Assembly (NCBI RefSeq): GCF_023499215.1
Contig: NZ_JAKHSK010000008.1
Coordinates: 1 to 64,000 of the forward strand
Direction: 5' to 3'
Length of the DNA stretch: 64,000 bases
Source of the DNA: Zunongwangia pacifica
GTDB lineage: Bacteria; Bacteroidota; Bacteroidia; Flavobacteriales; Flavobacteriaceae
In this document: positions 63,897 to 64,000 of the stretch, in pieces
Layout: every line of letters starts with the position of its first letter
Numbering within the stretch: position 1 is the first letter of the stretch
Position numbers and translations under genes: made by a program
The notes under the pieces: generated by a model
Databases searched by the model: none
Told to the model about the DNA's origin: nothing
Seen by the model: the letters and a program-made list of their open reading frames with translations, nothing else

Positions 63897-64000
63897 ATGA
63901 AAAAGAACATTTTACGCCTTCTGTGCTTGCTATTGATCGCGGCAGGCCATGCACAGCACAACGAGTGGGAAGATCCCACCCAGGTAGATGCCCATAAGCT
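63897..64000 (+). CDS. Probable GH2 glycoside hydrolase, N-terminus only (partial)
   Basis: ATG at 63897 opens a frame that runs off the window after 34 codons. It begins MKKNILRLLCLLLIAAGHAQ, a signal peptide, and goes on HNEWEDPTQVDAHK. The EWEDP pattern just after the signal peptide is the usual start of secreted GH2 beta-galactosidases and glucuronidases of Bacteroidota. It lies 26 bp after GH88, so in the same operon. The call rests on a short stretch. Confidence 0.5.
   Translation, partial: MKKNILRLLCLLLIAAGHAQHNEWEDPTQVDAHK

Overview
The window reads as a chromosomal segment of a marine-type member of Bacteroidota, family Flavobacteriaceae. The basis is AT-rich DNA, -7 promoter elements of the TAnnTTTG type, almost no Shine-Dalgarno sequences, SusC/SusD proteins, a hybrid two-component regulator, a split transketolase, the zeaxanthin gene set, DUF3276 and DUF4856. 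A Zunongwangia/Gramella-like genus is a guess from general resemblance; no 16S gene is present to settle it.

Layout. 1-118: cut-off end of an IS3-type insertion sequence, followed by repetitive intergenic DNA. 0.2-12.5 kb: housekeeping and peripheral metabolism: M14 peptidase, PUR-like DUF3276 protein, ABC exporter, leucine dehydrogenase, nusB-DUF1573-yajC, a decayed EVE-domain gene, YdeI-like protein, pepT, pyrD, LysE exporter. 12.6-19.8 kb: HMG-CoA lyase, then a four-gene envelope operon (DUF4856 lipoprotein, imelysin-like lipoprotein, HTTM/vitamin-K-carboxylase-like membrane protein, FecA-like TonB receptor). Its single good promoter lies between two 23-bp palindromes. 20-30.8 kb: TPR histidine kinase, guaB, OmpH/Skp, two overlapping periplasmic foldase genes, MoxR ATPase, aconitase, TlpA-like thioredoxin. 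30.8-35.7 kb: carotenoid operon merR-crtI-crtB-crtZ-crtY on the minus strand. The MerR protein carries the cobalamin and light-sensing motifs of CarH. 36.7-37.1 kb: tRNA-Leu and two identical tRNA-Lys genes plus a remnant of a third. 37.2-49.3 kb: aroK, phosphoribosyltransferase, S4 protein, FKBP/TSP3 lipoprotein, porin, split transketolase, tgt, LptF/G permease, accA, dnaB, a secreted 'asparagine synthetase B'-like protein, YjbQ. 49.4 kb to the end: a polysaccharide utilisation locus with GH172 (DUF2961), DUF4861, hybrid two-component regulator, SusC, SusD, BNR-4 beta-propeller, GH88 and the first codons of a probable GH2. It continues past the window.

How the genes work together. In the polysaccharide locus the hybrid regulator would sense an oligosaccharide in the periplasm and switch on susCD and the BNR-4/GH88 operon. 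A shared ACCCC-type tandem motif lies in front of both transcription units. GH88 implies that a lyase produces unsaturated uronic acid, as in ulvan-like or glycosaminoglycan-like substrates. In the carotenoid operon phytoene is made (CrtB), desaturated (CrtI), cyclised (CrtY) and hydroxylated (CrtZ), probably to zeaxanthin, under a B12-dependent light switch. The DUF4856 operon looks like metal-responsive surface uptake. The membrane carboxylase-like protein in it, with both key catalytic residues in place, is the least explained component of the window.

No defence system, CRISPR array, phage or biosynthetic cluster other than carotenoids was seen. The strongest candidates for something undescribed are the HTTM carboxylase-like protein in the DUF4856/imelysin operon with its double operator, the CarH-like carotenoid switch, and the shared operator of the polysaccharide locus.
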